Positions 1-10,094 are shown, counted from the first letter of the stretch. The stretch: 64,000 nt of DNA from Sneathiella chinensis (GCF_012720115.1 NZ_VNWN01000002.1:496001-560000); one strand, 5' to 3'. Notes: a model not told the origin generated them from the sequence alone. Numbers and translations are program-made.

Positions 1-233
1 CGGTGATTGTTCCCTATGCCGGCGGGCTGGAAACGGAACAGACCCTGCGGGCTGAACTGCTGGCCGCCAAGGGGGTGCTGCATGTGGCCGATGAAACAGG
101 TTTGACACCTGAAATACTGGCTGCCCGGGTGGATGAGGCGTTGCAGGGCCCACCCACCAGCGCCCGGATTGATGTGGGCGGCGCGGCCCGGACAGTTGAC
201 CTTCTGAACCACTGGCTGGATAAGCGCCCATGA
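1..233 (+). CDS. Glycosyltransferase, C-terminal end only (partial)
   Basis: The reading frame runs in from the left edge and ends at a TGA at 231-233, so only about 76 C-terminal residues are visible. The segment starts with a Pro-Tyr-Ala-Gly-Gly stretch followed by 'ETEQ', then an alternation that reads like the sugar-nucleotide-binding C-terminal half of GT-B-fold (MurG/GT28-like) glycosyltransferases. The GTG at position 3 is probably an internal valine. The stop overlaps the next ATG (ATGA at 230-233), so the two genes are translationally coupled. Glycosyltransferase is an inference from a short fragment and the neighbouring deacetylase. Confidence 0.6.
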   Translation, partial: VIVPYAGGLETEQTLRAELLAAKGVLHVADETGLTPEILAARVDEALQGPPTSARIDVGGAARTVDLLNHWLDKRP

Positions 234-1018
234 ACTACTGGACCGCCCTTGAGGAAGAACTCAACCGTTGGGAGGAAGAAGGGCGGGTCGCCACCTTCTG
301 GTGGCGGGATGATGACCTGAACGAGCCGACAGAGGCGCTGGATCGTCTGTTGTCCTTGCGGTCCCATTTCGGCATTCCCCTGACGCTGGCGGTAATCCCG
401 GACCGGGTGGACCCGGTGCTGGCTGACCTTGTGGACGGGTGCCATGTGGTGCAGCATGGCGTTTTCCATCGGAATTTCGCCGAAGAGGGCGAGAAAAAAT
501 CTGAATTTCCGCCGTCCCGCGATGATGAGGAGGTGCTGGAGGATATCCTGCAAGGACAGGCCCGCCTCAAGGATGTGTTCGAGGAAGATTTCCTGCCGGT
601 TTTTGTCCCGCCGTGGAACCGCATTGATGATGCCTATCTGGCGGGGCTGACGCAGCATGGATTTGTCGGCCTGTCCCGGTATAAAAGCCGCCGTTTCCCG
701 TTGCCGGTCCCCGGTCTGGCCGAGGTGAATACCCATGTTGATCCCATCTTCTGGAAAGGCGATCGGGGGGCTGTGCCGGAACAGGATGTCCTGCGGCTGG
801 TGACCGAGCATCTGATGGCCCGCCGTCAGGGGCTGGCGGACCCGTGGGAGCCGACCGGCCTTTTGACCCATCATCTTGTCCATAACGAGGATGTCTGGAC
901 GCTGTGCTTCAAGCTTCTTGATTTTCTGAACGCACGCCGCGCTGTCCGCTGGCTGACCCTGCCGGGAGCCATGGCGCTGATCGATGATTTTCCCGGCGTT
1001 CTTCCCGATAAAGGATAG
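230..1018 (+). CDS. Polysaccharide deacetylase-like protein
   Basis: 262 residues with the layout of a carbohydrate esterase 4/NodB-type deacetylase. WWRDDD at residues 24-29 supplies the catalytic and metal-binding aspartates, His76 and His80 in QHGVFH look like the metal-binding histidine pair, and PPWNR at 127-131 corresponds to the conserved Pro/Trp/Arg motif. No signal peptide is visible, so the protein may act on the cytoplasmic side. It is coupled by ATGA overlap to the glycosyltransferase upstream, suggesting the two modify the same glycan. Family assignment is good; the substrate is unknown. Confidence 0.8.
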   Translation: MNYWTALEEELNRWEEEGRVATFWWRDDDLNEPTEALDRLLSLRSHFGIPLTLAVIPDRVDPVLADLVDGCHVVQHGVFHRNFAEEGEKKSEFPPSRDDEEVLEDILQGQARLKDVFEEDFLPVFVPPWNRIDDAYLAGLTQHGFVGLSRYKSRRFPLPVPGLAEVNTHVDPIFWKGDRGAVPEQDVLRLVTEHLMARRQGLADPWEPTGLLTHHLVHNEDVWTLCFKLLDFLNARRAVRWLTLPGAMALIDDFPGVLPDKG

Positions 1019-1023
1019 GATGG

Positions 1024-1593
1024 ATGGCCCTGTCTGAAGCCGGATCACCGCATCCGGAAGAGAAGGTGTTCAGGTATTCTCCGCAAGAAATCCGGAAAGA
1101 ATATATTCGGATGGGCGGCGGAATTATTGCCACATTACTTCCCCTCTTGTTGTTGGGGCCGTCATCTGTCATTCTTTACCTGTTGGGAAGTATGTTCTGC
1201 CTGTTTGTGGTCTATGGAATTCGAACGTTTTTCCGTAGCCGGGCCCGGATCAGGATTACGGCGCAGGCTGTTGTCTGGGACGGGGTGCAGGTCAGATCAT
1301 TGAATTGGGAGGCACTTGAGGCTGTCAGGCTACGCTATTTTTCGACACGCAAAGATGGGGAAAAAGGCTGGTTTGATCTCAGGTTGAGCGGGAATGGCGT
1401 CCGTTTGAAGCTGGAATCCGGGATTGAAGACTTCGATGAACTTGCGGTGATCTGCCTGCGAGCAGCGCGACAGAAGGGGCTGAGCTTTGATCCGGTCACG
1501 GCGCGCAACGCGGCGGCGCTCGGATTTATGGATCACAACGCCGAGGCGGCCTCTGGATCATCAGAAGGTTTTCAGGTGGAAAAGAGTAACTGA
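1024..1593 (+). CDS. Small membrane protein of unknown function
   Basis: 189 residues. A soluble start of about 35 residues leads into a hydrophobic hairpin (roughly residues 36-68, two membrane segments around Leu/Ile-rich runs), followed by an Arg-rich turn and a soluble C-terminal domain of about 110 residues. This outline resembles bacterial PH-like/YcxB-type membrane proteins, but no diagnostic motif was found. It begins 5 bases after the deacetylase stop, and its TGA overlaps the ATG of the ABC ATPase (1591-1595), so it belongs to the same operon. Confidence 0.7.
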   Translation: MALSEAGSPHPEEKVFRYSPQEIRKEYIRMGGGIIATLLPLLLLGPSSVILYLLGSMFCLFVVYGIRTFFRSRARIRITAQAVVWDGVQVRSLNWEALEAVRLRYFSTRKDGEKGWFDLRLSGNGVRLKLESGIEDFDELAVICLRAARQKGLSFDPVTARNAAALGFMDHNAEAASGSSEGFQVEKSN

Positions 1594-3488
1594 TGTCAAA
1601 TGTGTTGCTTGTTCGTGATTTGAAGGTCGAGTTTCGGGTCGCTGAAGGAACCGTAAAGGCTGTCGACGGCGTCAGCTTCCGTGTGCCGGAAGGCAAGACG
1701 GTGGCGCTGGTCGGGGAATCCGGCTCGGGCAAGTCGGTGATCAGTCAGGCCATCATGTCCATCCTGCCGCGCACCGCCCATATCACCAAGGGCGAGATCA
1801 TCTTCTTTGATCCCATGAAGCCCGGCAACTTCTACGATATCGCCAAGTTGAAACCGGACAGCCGGGAAATGCGCAGCATTCGGGGCGGGCGGATCACCAT
1901 TATCTTTCAGGAGCCGATGACCTCCCTGTCGCCGTTGCATACCATCGGCAACCAGATTTCCGAAGCCCTGCATCTGCATCACCGCAAGACGAAAGAGGAA
2001 GGGCTGGAACTGACGCGGGACATGCTGCGCCTTGTCGGTTTCCCCAATCCGGAAGAAGCCGTTCACAGTTACCCGTTTGAACTGTCCGGCGGGCTGCGCC
2101 AACGGGCCATGATTGCCATGGCGATGATCTGCCATCCGGCGCTTCTTATCGCCGACGAGCCGACCACAGCCCTTGACGTGACCATTCAGGCGCAAATTCT
2201 GGACCTGATGCAATCCCTGCAGAAACGTCTGAAAATGGCCATTCTGCTGATTACCCATGATCTTGGGGTGGTGGCCAGCATGGCCGATGAAGTGGTGGTC
2301 ATGTATCATGGCAAGGTCATGGAACAGGGGGCGCTGGAAGATATCTTCAAGGACCCCCGGCACCCGTATCTGAAGGCCCTGCTGAAGGCGGTGCCCCGCT
2401 TCCACATGAAGGAGGGGGAGCGCCTGACCCCGATCCGCGAGATCATGCGCGATCGTAACAGCCGCTTTCTGGAGCAGGCCAATCCCCGCGGGGCGATTGG
2501 CAAGGAAGAAAAACCCATTCTGGAGGTCAGCAAGCTGACCAAGACCTTCGAGACCCGTAAGGGAACCTTCTTTGGCAGCGGCAAGAAGCAGACCGTGACC
2601 GCGGTGGATCAGGTCAGTTTTTTCATCAAGACCGGCGAATGCCTTGGGCTGGTGGGCGAATCCGGCTGCGGAAAGACGACCCTGTCCAAGATGATCATGC
2701 GGGCCATTTCCGCCACCGATGGGTCCATTGCCTATAATGACCGGGGGCGGGATCTGGACGTGTTGTCCCTGGAAGGGCAGGACCTGTTCGATTATCGCAA
2801 CAAGGTTCAGTTCATTTTTCAGGACCCGTTTTCGTCGCTTAATCCGCGCATGACCGTCTTCGATATCATTTCGGAACCACTGGTAATTCACAATATCGGC
2901 ACCCAGCGGGAGCGGGAGGAAACGGTCAAGGAACTGATGAACCTTGTCGGGTTGGATGTCCGCTTCCTGCGGCGGTATCCGCATTCTTTCTCGGGGGGGC
3001 AGCGGCAACGGATCGGCATTGCCCGGGCGCTGGCCCTGAAACCGGATCTGCTGATCTGTGACGAGCCGGTATCCGCGCTCGATGTGTCCATTCAGGCGCA
3101 GATCCTCAACCTGTTGAAGGATTTGCAAAAGGAACTGGGGCTGACCTATCTGTTCATTTCCCATAATCTGGCCGTGGTGGACTATATCGCCGACCGGATT
3201 GCGGTCATGTGTCAGGGCCGTCTTGTGGAAACGGCACCCCGTGATGAGCTGTTCCGCAATCCCGTGCATCCCTATACCAAGCGGCTGCTTGCCGCCGTGC
3301 CGGAGCCGGACCCCAATTACAGACTGGATTTTTCCCATCTGGTGTCGGAAAAAGCCTCCAATCCCGGCTTGTGGCCCCATCCCTTTACGGTGGATCAGGA
3401 TCGCAGTCCTGTTATGATGGATATCGGGGAAGGGCATTTCGTCCGTGTCGAGGAAGGAACATCGATTTCGGAGCTGCAGGCATCATGA
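1593..3488 (+). CDS. Peptide ABC transporter, double ATP-binding subunit (YejF-like)
   Basis: 631 residues containing two complete ABC ATPase domains in one chain. Domain 1 has Walker A GESGSGKS at 41-48, signature LSGGLRQR starting at 164 and Walker B LLIADEP. Domain 2 has Walker A GESGCGKT at about 355-362, signature FSGGQRQR and Walker B LLICDEP. Each domain ends in the oligopeptide-transporter extension (HPY.K.LL). This is the DppD-DppF fusion seen in YejF of the YejABEF importer. It energises the two permeases encoded downstream. The start overlaps the previous stop, and its TGA overlaps the binding-protein ATG. Confidence 0.93.
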   Translation: MSNVLLVRDLKVEFRVAEGTVKAVDGVSFRVPEGKTVALVGESGSGKSVISQAIMSILPRTAHITKGEIIFFDPMKPGNFYDIAKLKPDSREMRSIRGGRITIIFQEPMTSLSPLHTIGNQISEALHLHHRKTKEEGLELTRDMLRLVGFPNPEEAVHSYPFELSGGLRQRAMIAMAMICHPALLIADEPTTALDVTIQAQILDLMQSLQKRLKMAILLITHDLGVVASMADEVVVMYHGKVMEQGALEDIFKDPRHPYLKALLKAVPRFHMKEGERLTPIREIMRDRNSRFLEQANPRGAIGKEEKPILEVSKLTKTFETRKGTFFGSGKKQTVTAVDQVSFFIKTGECLGLVGESGCGKTTLSKMIMRAISATDGSIAYNDRGRDLDVLSLEGQDLFDYRNKVQFIFQDPFSSLNPRMTVFDIISEPLVIHNIGTQREREETVKELMNLVGLDVRFLRRYPHSFSGGQRQRIGIARALALKPDLLICDEPVSALDVSIQAQILNLLKDLQKELGLTYLFISHNLAVVDYIADRIAVMCQGRLVETAPRDELFRNPVHPYTKRLLAAVPEPDPNYRLDFSHLVSEKASNPGLWPHPFTVDQDRSPVMMDIGEGHFVRVEEGTSISELQAS

Positions 3489-5389
3489 TCAGGCTTTTAT
3501 TGGGCATTTCACTCTTGATTGGCGGGGGGCTCCCGGCCGGCGCCGCCATGGCGCAGGAGCCTGCCAGTATTCCCTTTTTCCAGCAGGCCGTGGCTGACGG
3601 CACGTTGCCGCCCATGCAGGACCGCCTGCCCGAGACCCCGCTGGTTGTTCCCCTTCTGGACGGACAGACCATTGGCCGGTATGGGGGCGAGCTGCGATCC
3701 CTGATCGACCGGCCAGCCGATGTCAAACTGATGTTTGTCTACGGCTACGCCCGGCTGGTGGGTTATAATACGGCGCTGGAAATCGAGCCGGATATCGTTG
3801 AAAAACTGGATGTGGAGGAAGGGCGCATCTTTACCTTCACCCTGCGGCGTGGGCATCGCTGGTCCGACGGCGCCCCGTTCACGTCCGAGGATTTCCGCTA
3901 CTGGTGGGAAGATGTGGCCAATAACCGGAAACTGTCACCGGCCGGGCCGCCCGCGGCCCTTCTGGTGGATGGGGAAATGCCGGTGGTGACCTTCCCGGAC
4001 GAGGTGACGGTGCGCTATGAATGGTCCATGCCGAACCCCAATTTCCTGCCCCATCTTGCGGGTGCGGCGCCGCTGGTGATCTACCGCCCCGCCCACTATC
4101 TGAAACCCTTCCATGAAGAGTATGTTGACCTGTCGGGCATGAACAAGGTGCAGCGGATCAAGTTCAAGGCCTGGGCGTCCAAGCATAACCGGCTGGACAA
4201 TGTCTACAAGTTCGACAACCCGGACCTGCCGACTCTGCAACCCTGGCAGAACACAACCTCGGCCCCGGCCAACCGGTTCGTCGGGGAGAGAAACCCCTAT
4301 TTCCACCGGGTCGATGCGGAGGGGAAGCAGCTTCCCTATATTGACCGGATGATCCTGTCCGTTTCGGAAGGCAAGCTGATTTCCGCCAAGGCCGCCGCCG
4401 GGGACAGTGACCTGCAGGCGCGGGCCCTGAACCTGAAGGACGCCACCTTCCTGAAAGAGAATGAAAAGCGTTCCGACTACAAAATTTTGCTGTGGCCGAC
4501 TGTGCGGGGGTCTCATATCGCCCTCTATCCGAACCTGAATGCCAGTGATCCCATGTGGCGGGACCTGATGCGGGATGTGCGGTTCCGGCGGGCCCTGTCG
4601 CTGGCCATTGACCGCGAAGAGATTAACGATGTTCTGTTTTTCGGGCTGGCGTCGGAAGGCAATAATGCGGTCCAGAAACAAAGCGTGTTCTACAGTGAGG
4701 ATCTCAGGACACGCTGGTCCGGTCTGGATCTTGAGAAGGCCAGTGCCCTGTTGGACGAGATTGGCCTGACGGCAAGAAACAAGGAAGGCATTCGCCTGCT
4801 GCCGAACGGGGAGCCGTTGGCCATTATTGTGGAGACTGCCGGCGAAAGTACCGAGCAGACGGACGTTCTGGAACTGATCCGGGATTCCTGGCGCGAGGTG
4901 GGGGTGAAGCTTTATACCAAGCCGTCGCAGCGTTCCGTCTTCCGAAACCGCATCTTTTCCGGGGAAACCATCATGTCCGTCTGGTCCGGGTATGAGAACG
5001 GCGCCCCCACACCGCGGTCCAGCCCGGCCATTCTGGCACCGACCAGCCAGCAAAGTTATCAATGGCCGAAATGGGGCCAGTTCTTTGAAACAAAGGGGCG
5101 GTCCGGTGAGGCACCGGATATGCCGGCGGCCATTCGGTTAAATGAGCTGTATGCGGAATGGCTTTATGCCGGAACGGATGAGGCGCGATCCAGAATTTGG
5201 CGGGAAATGCTGGATATCCATGTGGATCAGCAATTCAGCATCGGGCTGGTCGGGGGCATCCTGCAACCGATCGTGGTCAAAAATCATCTGAAAAATGTCC
5301 CGGAAAAGGCCATTTTCAACTGGGATCCGGGGGCGCATTTCGGCATCTATCATCCTGACCTGTTCTGGTTTGATACGCAGGCGGAATGA
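3485..5389 (+). CDS. ABC transporter periplasmic binding protein, peptide/opine family 5
   Basis: 634 residues from the ATG at 3485, which overlaps the stop of the ATPase gene (ATGA). Residues 1-25 form a signal peptide ending near AAMAQ. The mature part has SBP_bac_5 features: a GRYGGEL opening, RRGHRWSDGAPF with the 'SDG.P..AeD' motif, and an R.ALSLAIDREEIN helix. At about 610 mature residues it is longer than classical DppA/OppA. It is the dedicated receptor of this operon. The ligand is not evident; peptides or peptide-like compounds are likely given the transporter type. A longer in-frame start at 3371 lies inside the ATPase gene and was rejected. Confidence 0.9.
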   Translation: MIRLLLGISLLIGGGLPAGAAMAQEPASIPFFQQAVADGTLPPMQDRLPETPLVVPLLDGQTIGRYGGELRSLIDRPADVKLMFVYGYARLVGYNTALEIEPDIVEKLDVEEGRIFTFTLRRGHRWSDGAPFTSEDFRYWWEDVANNRKLSPAGPPAALLVDGEMPVVTFPDEVTVRYEWSMPNPNFLPHLAGAAPLVIYRPAHYLKPFHEEYVDLSGMNKVQRIKFKAWASKHNRLDNVYKFDNPDLPTLQPWQNTTSAPANRFVGERNPYFHRVDAEGKQLPYIDRMILSVSEGKLISAKAAAGDSDLQARALNLKDATFLKENEKRSDYKILLWPTVRGSHIALYPNLNASDPMWRDLMRDVRFRRALSLAIDREEINDVLFFGLASEGNNAVQKQSVFYSEDLRTRWSGLDLEKASALLDEIGLTARNKEGIRLLPNGEPLAIIVETAGESTEQTDVLELIRDSWREVGVKLYTKPSQRSVFRNRIFSGETIMSVWSGYENGAPTPRSSPAILAPTSQQSYQWPKWGQFFETKGRSGEAPDMPAAIRLNELYAEWLYAGTDEARSRIWREMLDIHVDQQFSIGLVGGILQPIVVKNHLKNVPEKAIFNWDPGAHFGIYHPDLFWFDTQAE

Positions 5390-5487
5390 AATTTGGGGGC
5401 TATGCGGGGGTAACCCTTGCGGGCAAAAAGGGAAAGCAGGGGCTGCGGGGATTGGCCGGGCTGATCGCGAATAGGGGAAGGCACTGA

Positions 5488-6516
5488 ATGTTCACGTATT
5501 TTGTACAAAGGGTATTGGTCATGATCCCCACATTGTTGGTGATCAGTATCCTGACATTTGTGATTATCCAGCTTCCGCCCGGGGATTATCTTTCCAACCA
5601 GTTGCAGGAGTTGAAGGCGCAAGGGGAATCCGCGTCCGCCGTTGCCAAGATCGCCTTCTATCGGGAGCAATACTCTCTCGACAAGCCCATGATCGAGCAA
5701 TATGCCATCTGGATGGGCTTCTGGCCCGGCCCGAACGGCTTTTCCGGCCTTTTGCAAGGGGACTGGGGGCATTCCTTTGCCTATGACCTGCCGGTCAGCG
5801 AGGTTCTGGGGGACCGGATGCTGCTGTCCTTCGTGGTCAATTTCTCGACGGTTATCTTCATCTATCTGGTGGCTTTTCCCATTGGGGTCTATTCGGCAAC
5901 CCGACAATATTCCATCGGCGACTATGGTTTTACCCTGATCGGGTATCTGGGGCTGGCAACGCCGAACTTCCTGTTGGCCATGGTGCTGCTCTATTATTTC
6001 AACGTCTATTTCGGCATCTCGATCGGCGGGTTGATGGACGAGGAATATATCGATCAGCCGTGGTCCATGGACAAGATCATGTCGGTGCTGGATCACATGA
6101 TCATTCCGGTGATCGTGATCGGGACCAGCGGTACGGCGGCCATGATCCGGCGCTTGCGGGCCAACCTGCTGGATGAACTGCAGAAACAGTATGTGACGAC
6201 CGCCAAGGCCAAGGGCGTGCCGCGCATTCGGGCCCTGGTCAAGTATCCGATCCGCATGTCCCTGAACCCGTTCATCGCCGATATCGGCAACCTGTTGCCC
6301 GATGTTATTTCCGGCTCGGTGATCGTGAGTGCGGTGCTCAGCCTGCCGACGGCGGGCCCCATGTTGTTGGAGGCGCTTCGCAATCAGGATCAGTATCTGG
6401 CCGGATCGTTCCTGATGTTTTTGGCGCTTCTGACGGTGATCGGCATGTTTATTTCCGATCTGTTGCTGGCGGCCCTTGATCCGCGCATCCGTCTTTCCGG
6501 GGGGGCGACGAAATGA
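5488..6516 (+). CDS. ABC transporter permease, DppB/YejB type
   Basis: 342 residues with an N-terminal membrane segment directly after the start (FVQRVLVMIPTLLVISILT), a periplasmic stretch, and five further membrane helices. The inner-membrane coupling loop reads AKAKGVPRIRALVKYPIR, the EAA-type motif that contacts the ATPase. It forms the channel with the permease encoded just downstream (4-base overlap). The 98 bases separating it from the binding-protein gene hold no ORF or clear hairpin and end in a GGGGAAGG ribosome site. Confidence 0.93.
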   Translation: MFTYFVQRVLVMIPTLLVISILTFVIIQLPPGDYLSNQLQELKAQGESASAVAKIAFYREQYSLDKPMIEQYAIWMGFWPGPNGFSGLLQGDWGHSFAYDLPVSEVLGDRMLLSFVVNFSTVIFIYLVAFPIGVYSATRQYSIGDYGFTLIGYLGLATPNFLLAMVLLYYFNVYFGISIGGLMDEEYIDQPWSMDKIMSVLDHMIIPVIVIGTSGTAAMIRRLRANLLDELQKQYVTTAKAKGVPRIRALVKYPIRMSLNPFIADIGNLLPDVISGSVIVSAVLSLPTAGPMLLEALRNQDQYLAGSFLMFLALLTVIGMFISDLLLAALDPRIRLSGGATK

Positions 6517-7697
6517 GCGAGATTCCAAGCCGCGACAGAAACGGAAAGCTGGAACACTGGCATTCAAATGCCCCGTTCGATCCCTATTCGGTCGAAAAGC
6601 TTTCGCCTGAGCAGGAGAAATTCTACATGGCGTCCCAGTGGCGCATGATGTGGTGGAAGTTTTGTCGGCACCGGGTGGCCGTGATCAGCGGGATCATTCT
6701 GCTGCTGTTCTATGTGTCGATCCTGTTTTCCGAATTTTTGGCGCCCTATAACCTGCATTCGCGGGATACCAAGCATATCTTTGCGCCGCCCCAGTCGATC
6801 CATATCTTCCATGAGGGCGAATTACGGGCGCCGTTTGTGTACGGGTATCGCCAGAAGCTGAATCTTGACACCCTGCGGCGGGAATACCGGGAAGATACCA
6901 GCCGGATTTATACGCTGCGGTATTTCTGCCGGGGCGACAGTTACAAATTCTGGGGGATGTTCGAAACCAACGTCCATCTGGTCTGCCCGGACGATCAACG
7001 CCGGGCCACCTTCTTCTGGCTGGGGACGGACCGTCTGGGCCGGGATATCCTGTCCCGGATTATCTATGGGACCCGGATATCCCTGACCATCGGGCTGATC
7101 GGCATTTTGATCAGTTTCACATTGGGGATCATTCTGGGCGGGATATCCGGTTATTACGGGGGCTGGATCGACAATGTGATCCAGCGATTGATCGAACTTC
7201 TGAAGTCCCTGCCGCAACTGCCCCTGTGGTTGGCGCTGTCGGCGGCCCTGCCGGTCACATGGTCGCCCATATTGGTGTTCTTCGGATTGACCATTATTTT
7301 GGGCTTGTTGGACTGGCCGGGACTGGCGCGTGCGGTGCGATCGAAATTCCTGTCCCTCAGGGAGGAAGATTTTACAACGGCGGCCCAACTGATGGGGGCC
7401 AGTCCGTCGCGCATTATCGGGCGGCACCTGCTGCCGTCCTTTGCCAGTCACCTGATTGCCAGCGCCAGCCTTGCGGTGCCCAGCATGATCCTTGGCGAAA
7501 CGGCGCTGTCCTTTCTGGGGCTGGGACTGCGGCCGCCCATAACCTCGTGGGGGGTATTGCTGAACGAGACCACCAATATCAACGCGGTGGCGACAACGCC
7601 GTGGCTGATGTATCCGGTGGTGCCGGTGATTATCATCGTGCTGGCGTTCAACTTCCTTGGTGACGGGCTTCGGGACGCGGCAGACCCCTACAAGTAG
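6513..7697 (+). CDS. ABC transporter permease, DppC/YejE type
   Basis: 394 residues. After a first membrane helix at about 50-75 comes a long periplasmic loop of roughly 120 residues with two cysteines (YFCRGD, HLVCPDD), then the LGTDRLGRDILSR motif typical of DppC/OppC, the remaining helices, and a coupling loop AAQLMGASPSRIIGRHLLP. The loop is longer than in DppC but normal for the YejE-like branch. This is the last gene of the operon and ends 5 bases before the convergent cyclase gene. Confidence 0.93.
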   Translation: MSEIPSRDRNGKLEHWHSNAPFDPYSVEKLSPEQEKFYMASQWRMMWWKFCRHRVAVISGIILLLFYVSILFSEFLAPYNLHSRDTKHIFAPPQSIHIFHEGELRAPFVYGYRQKLNLDTLRREYREDTSRIYTLRYFCRGDSYKFWGMFETNVHLVCPDDQRRATFFWLGTDRLGRDILSRIIYGTRISLTIGLIGILISFTLGIILGGISGYYGGWIDNVIQRLIELLKSLPQLPLWLALSAALPVTWSPILVFFGLTIILGLLDWPGLARAVRSKFLSLREEDFTTAAQLMGASPSRIIGRHLLPSFASHLIASASLAVPSMILGETALSFLGLGLRPPITSWGVLLNETTNINAVATTPWLMYPVVPVIIIVLAFNFLGDGLRDAADPYK

Positions 7698-7702
7698 GCG
7701 TG

Positions 7703-9085
7703 CTATCCGGTGGGGCCTGTTTCCACCAGATCAAGGCCGTCTTTCAGGACCACAAGATCGATGGGGCCGTTGACGCCGTCCACAACACGCCCGGTTCTGA
7801 CCTCCGGGGTCAGGACCGGGGCATATCCCTGTGCCAGTGCCTTTTGATAGGTTTCGTCGGTGACAAGGACGGTGGCGGCTTCCTGCTTTGCATGTTTATC
7901 GAGCTTGGAGGCCAGATTCACCGGCTCGCCAATGACTGTATATTCAAGCCGACTGTCATCACCCACGGCCCCGAACAGGATAGGGCCTGAGGTCGCGGTA
8001 AAACGGACAATAACCGGGGGCTGACCGTTCTGTTGCCGGGTTTTTGTCCACTGGTTGATCTCGTCGGTCATGGCCTCCAGCGCGGACAGGCAATCGGCGG
8101 CATAATGGTCTGTCTCGACGGCGGCCCCAAAGGTGGCCAGAATGCCATCACCCAGAAATTTATCAATTGTCCCGCCATGCTTCTGGATCAGGGGGACCAG
8201 TCGGGATTGATATTCGGCCAGAAGGGAAATGACTTCGTTGGCCGGATGCTCCGTGGAAAAGCGTGTAAATCCGGCCAGATCGCAATGCAGGATGGCGGCC
8301 CGGCGCATCTGTCCCGTTCCGGGCTTGATCCAGCTTTCCGAATGGGTGATCTTCTCGGCGATTTCTGGCGAGAAGAACCGGGAGAGATCGGCCGCCGCCG
8401 TTGCCTGAACGACCGAGTTCACCAGCAAACGCCGGGCCCTGAAAATGGCGAGGCCAAGGATCAGGGTAACCACCAGAATGCTGATGATCTTGTCGAATTC
8501 CGCGCCCAGAAGAATTTTGTGGGACATGGTATAAAGCACATAATCCTTGGTGATCTCGGACATGCCATTGTCCAGAAAGACGGCATATCCCACAAGGCCA
8601 AGCCAGCCAAGGGCCGCCATGACCCCGGCCAGCAACAGGTATCCCACTTCGAACCGCAAGGCCCGCAAGGCGATGAAGATAAACACATACAGAAGGGTCG
8701 GGGCCTTCAGATAGAAAGAGGCGGGTTGCTGATACTGGATGTGGAAGCTCCAGATCAGGAACATCAGCAGACACATATCCGCAATGACGGACAGGGTCAG
8801 GAACCAGCCCGGCAATCGGGACAGGGTGGCAACCACAATTCGAATGACGGAGAACAGAAAATAGGCGGACAGGGCGTAGGGGACAGGCGCGAACAGCGCA
8901 TCGGCAGTGAAGGTCTTGGGCGACAGGGCATAGAGAATCCAGAACACAAGAACCAGAAACAACTGCACCCAGGCAATCAGGATTTCCGCCTGATCCTGTT
9001 GTTTTCGAACGGCAACCTGAACCCGTTCCGGCAGGTGTCCGTCCGTGGTTTCGCCGAAAACGGCCTTTCTGATCAGTTCAATCAT
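7703..9085 (-). CDS. Membrane class III adenylate/guanylate cyclase
   Basis: 460 residues. About six hydrophobic segments lie between residues 35 and 225, followed by a catalytic domain. Metal-binding Asp residues lie in HCDLAGFT and FLGDGILATFGA, and the Asn region is in EYTVIGEPVNLASKL. The ATP/GTP-selecting residues cannot be decided by eye. The membrane domain carries no recognised sensor family. The gene follows the methyltransferase by 57 bases on the same strand and may be co-transcribed with it. It converges on the ABC operon with a 5-base gap. Confidence 0.88.
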   Translation of the reverse strand: MIELIRKAVFGETTDGHLPERVQVAVRKQQDQAEILIAWVQLFLVLVFWILYALSPKTFTADALFAPVPYALSAYFLFSVIRIVVATLSRLPGWFLTLSVIADMCLLMFLIWSFHIQYQQPASFYLKAPTLLYVFIFIALRALRFEVGYLLLAGVMAALGWLGLVGYAVFLDNGMSEITKDYVLYTMSHKILLGAEFDKIISILVVTLILGLAIFRARRLLVNSVVQATAAADLSRFFSPEIAEKITHSESWIKPGTGQMRRAAILHCDLAGFTRFSTEHPANEVISLLAEYQSRLVPLIQKHGGTIDKFLGDGILATFGAAVETDHYAADCLSALEAMTDEINQWTKTRQQNGQPPVIVRFTATSGPILFGAVGDDSRLEYTVIGEPVNLASKLDKHAKQEAATVLVTDETYQKALAQGYAPVLTPEVRTGRVVDGVNGPIDLVVLKDGLDLVETGPTG

Positions 9086-9142
9086 ACGGGATATATGGCT
9101 CCCCCATCCTTCATGATGCCGTCACAGAATATCATATTTTCG

Positions 9143-9976
9143 TTATTCGCGTTTGATCATCCAGATACTTGTTTCAAACGCCCCGTCCTGCAGGGGAAGA
9201 TCGCTGATCCCGCTTTGATGGAGGCGTTCTGTCATGTAACGACTTATATAGGCGCTGGAAAACAGCAGATCATAGCCGCGCCCGAGAAACAGGGGGGCGA
9301 CAACCTGTTGTTCGTTATATCCCCGCCAGTCCCAGCTTGCGGGATAGTCATCGGGCAGGAAAATGTCATGAACATGCAGGATCACGCCGGCGGGCAGGCG
9401 GGGCAGGATATCCAGAAACAGGATATCAACATCGGTGCCCGGCATGGCGATATGACTGGAGTCGATAAACAGGATATCCCCGGCTTCAAGGGTCTCGAAC
9501 AGGGACCGGTCGCATTGTTGCAAGGTGGTGTTCACAAGGGTCAGGGGCAGGCTGCTGATATCGGCGCGGGGGGCCGGATCAATGGCCGTGAACTGACAGT
9601 CCAGATTGCCATCCCGGATGGCCTGCATCATGAAGCGGGTGGAGTGGCCCGACCCCACTTCGATGATCCGCTTGGGCCGCTCCTCGCGCACCATGGTATA
9701 GGCGGCGGCGGCGTCAAGCCGCGGAAACCAGTCCTGTTCGAAACGGGGCAGGGGGGGTGTGGTGCCGGAAAATTTCCGCAGGTCTTCCAGACGGGCCTCA
9801 ATGGCCTCAAGAAAGGAGGAAAAGGCCCCTTCCTGTTTCTGCATTTCCTGCCGAAGCGCCGCGTAAGGTTTGCGGTCCTCGGGGCGGGGATGGGTGTCCG
9901 CATACCGGTAGGGAATGAAAAATCCCTGCTTTTTGAGGCCGAGAAGGGTGGAAAGGCCCATTTTCAGACGTCGCAT
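9143..9976 (-). CDS. Class I SAM-dependent methyltransferase (Methyltransf_24 type)
   Basis: 277 residues from the ATG at 9976, which is preceded by an AAGGA ribosome site; a longer reading to 10051 lacks one. Motif I reads RIIEVGSGHSTRFM, followed by an acidic TAIDPAPR strand end and GDILFIDSSHIAMPG, typical of Methyltransf_24-like enzymes that often act on sugars or glycan-linked substrates. A small N-terminal helical region precedes the fold. The substrate is unknown; the enzyme is not in a recognisable pathway cluster. Confidence 0.8.
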   Translation of the reverse strand: MRRLKMGLSTLLGLKKQGFFIPYRYADTHPRPEDRKPYAALRQEMQKQEGAFSSFLEAIEARLEDLRKFSGTTPPLPRFEQDWFPRLDAAAAYTMVREERPKRIIEVGSGHSTRFMMQAIRDGNLDCQFTAIDPAPRADISSLPLTLVNTTLQQCDRSLFETLEAGDILFIDSSHIAMPGTDVDILFLDILPRLPAGVILHVHDIFLPDDYPASWDWRGYNEQQVVAPLFLGRGYDLLFSSAYISRYMTERLHQSGISDLPLQDGAFETSIWMIKRE

Positions 9977-10094
9977 ACTGATCCTTCTTCCGGTTGGTAT
10001 GTGCAGGAATTGTTGGTAAGGGGCGGCAGAGCCTTTGTCAAATGCTCTCAAGCTATGCTACCACAAAGAAAAGTAATAATTCAGGGAAGTCCCC

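Noticed and set aside
1596-3437. A 613-codon minus-strand frame
   Set aside because: It is opposite the double ABC ATPase gene, which has all its motifs, and no ribosome site or domain is visible.
5350-6567. A 405-codon minus-strand frame
   Set aside because: Opposite the first permease gene, rich in Gln/His/Asp runs, no recognisable domain.
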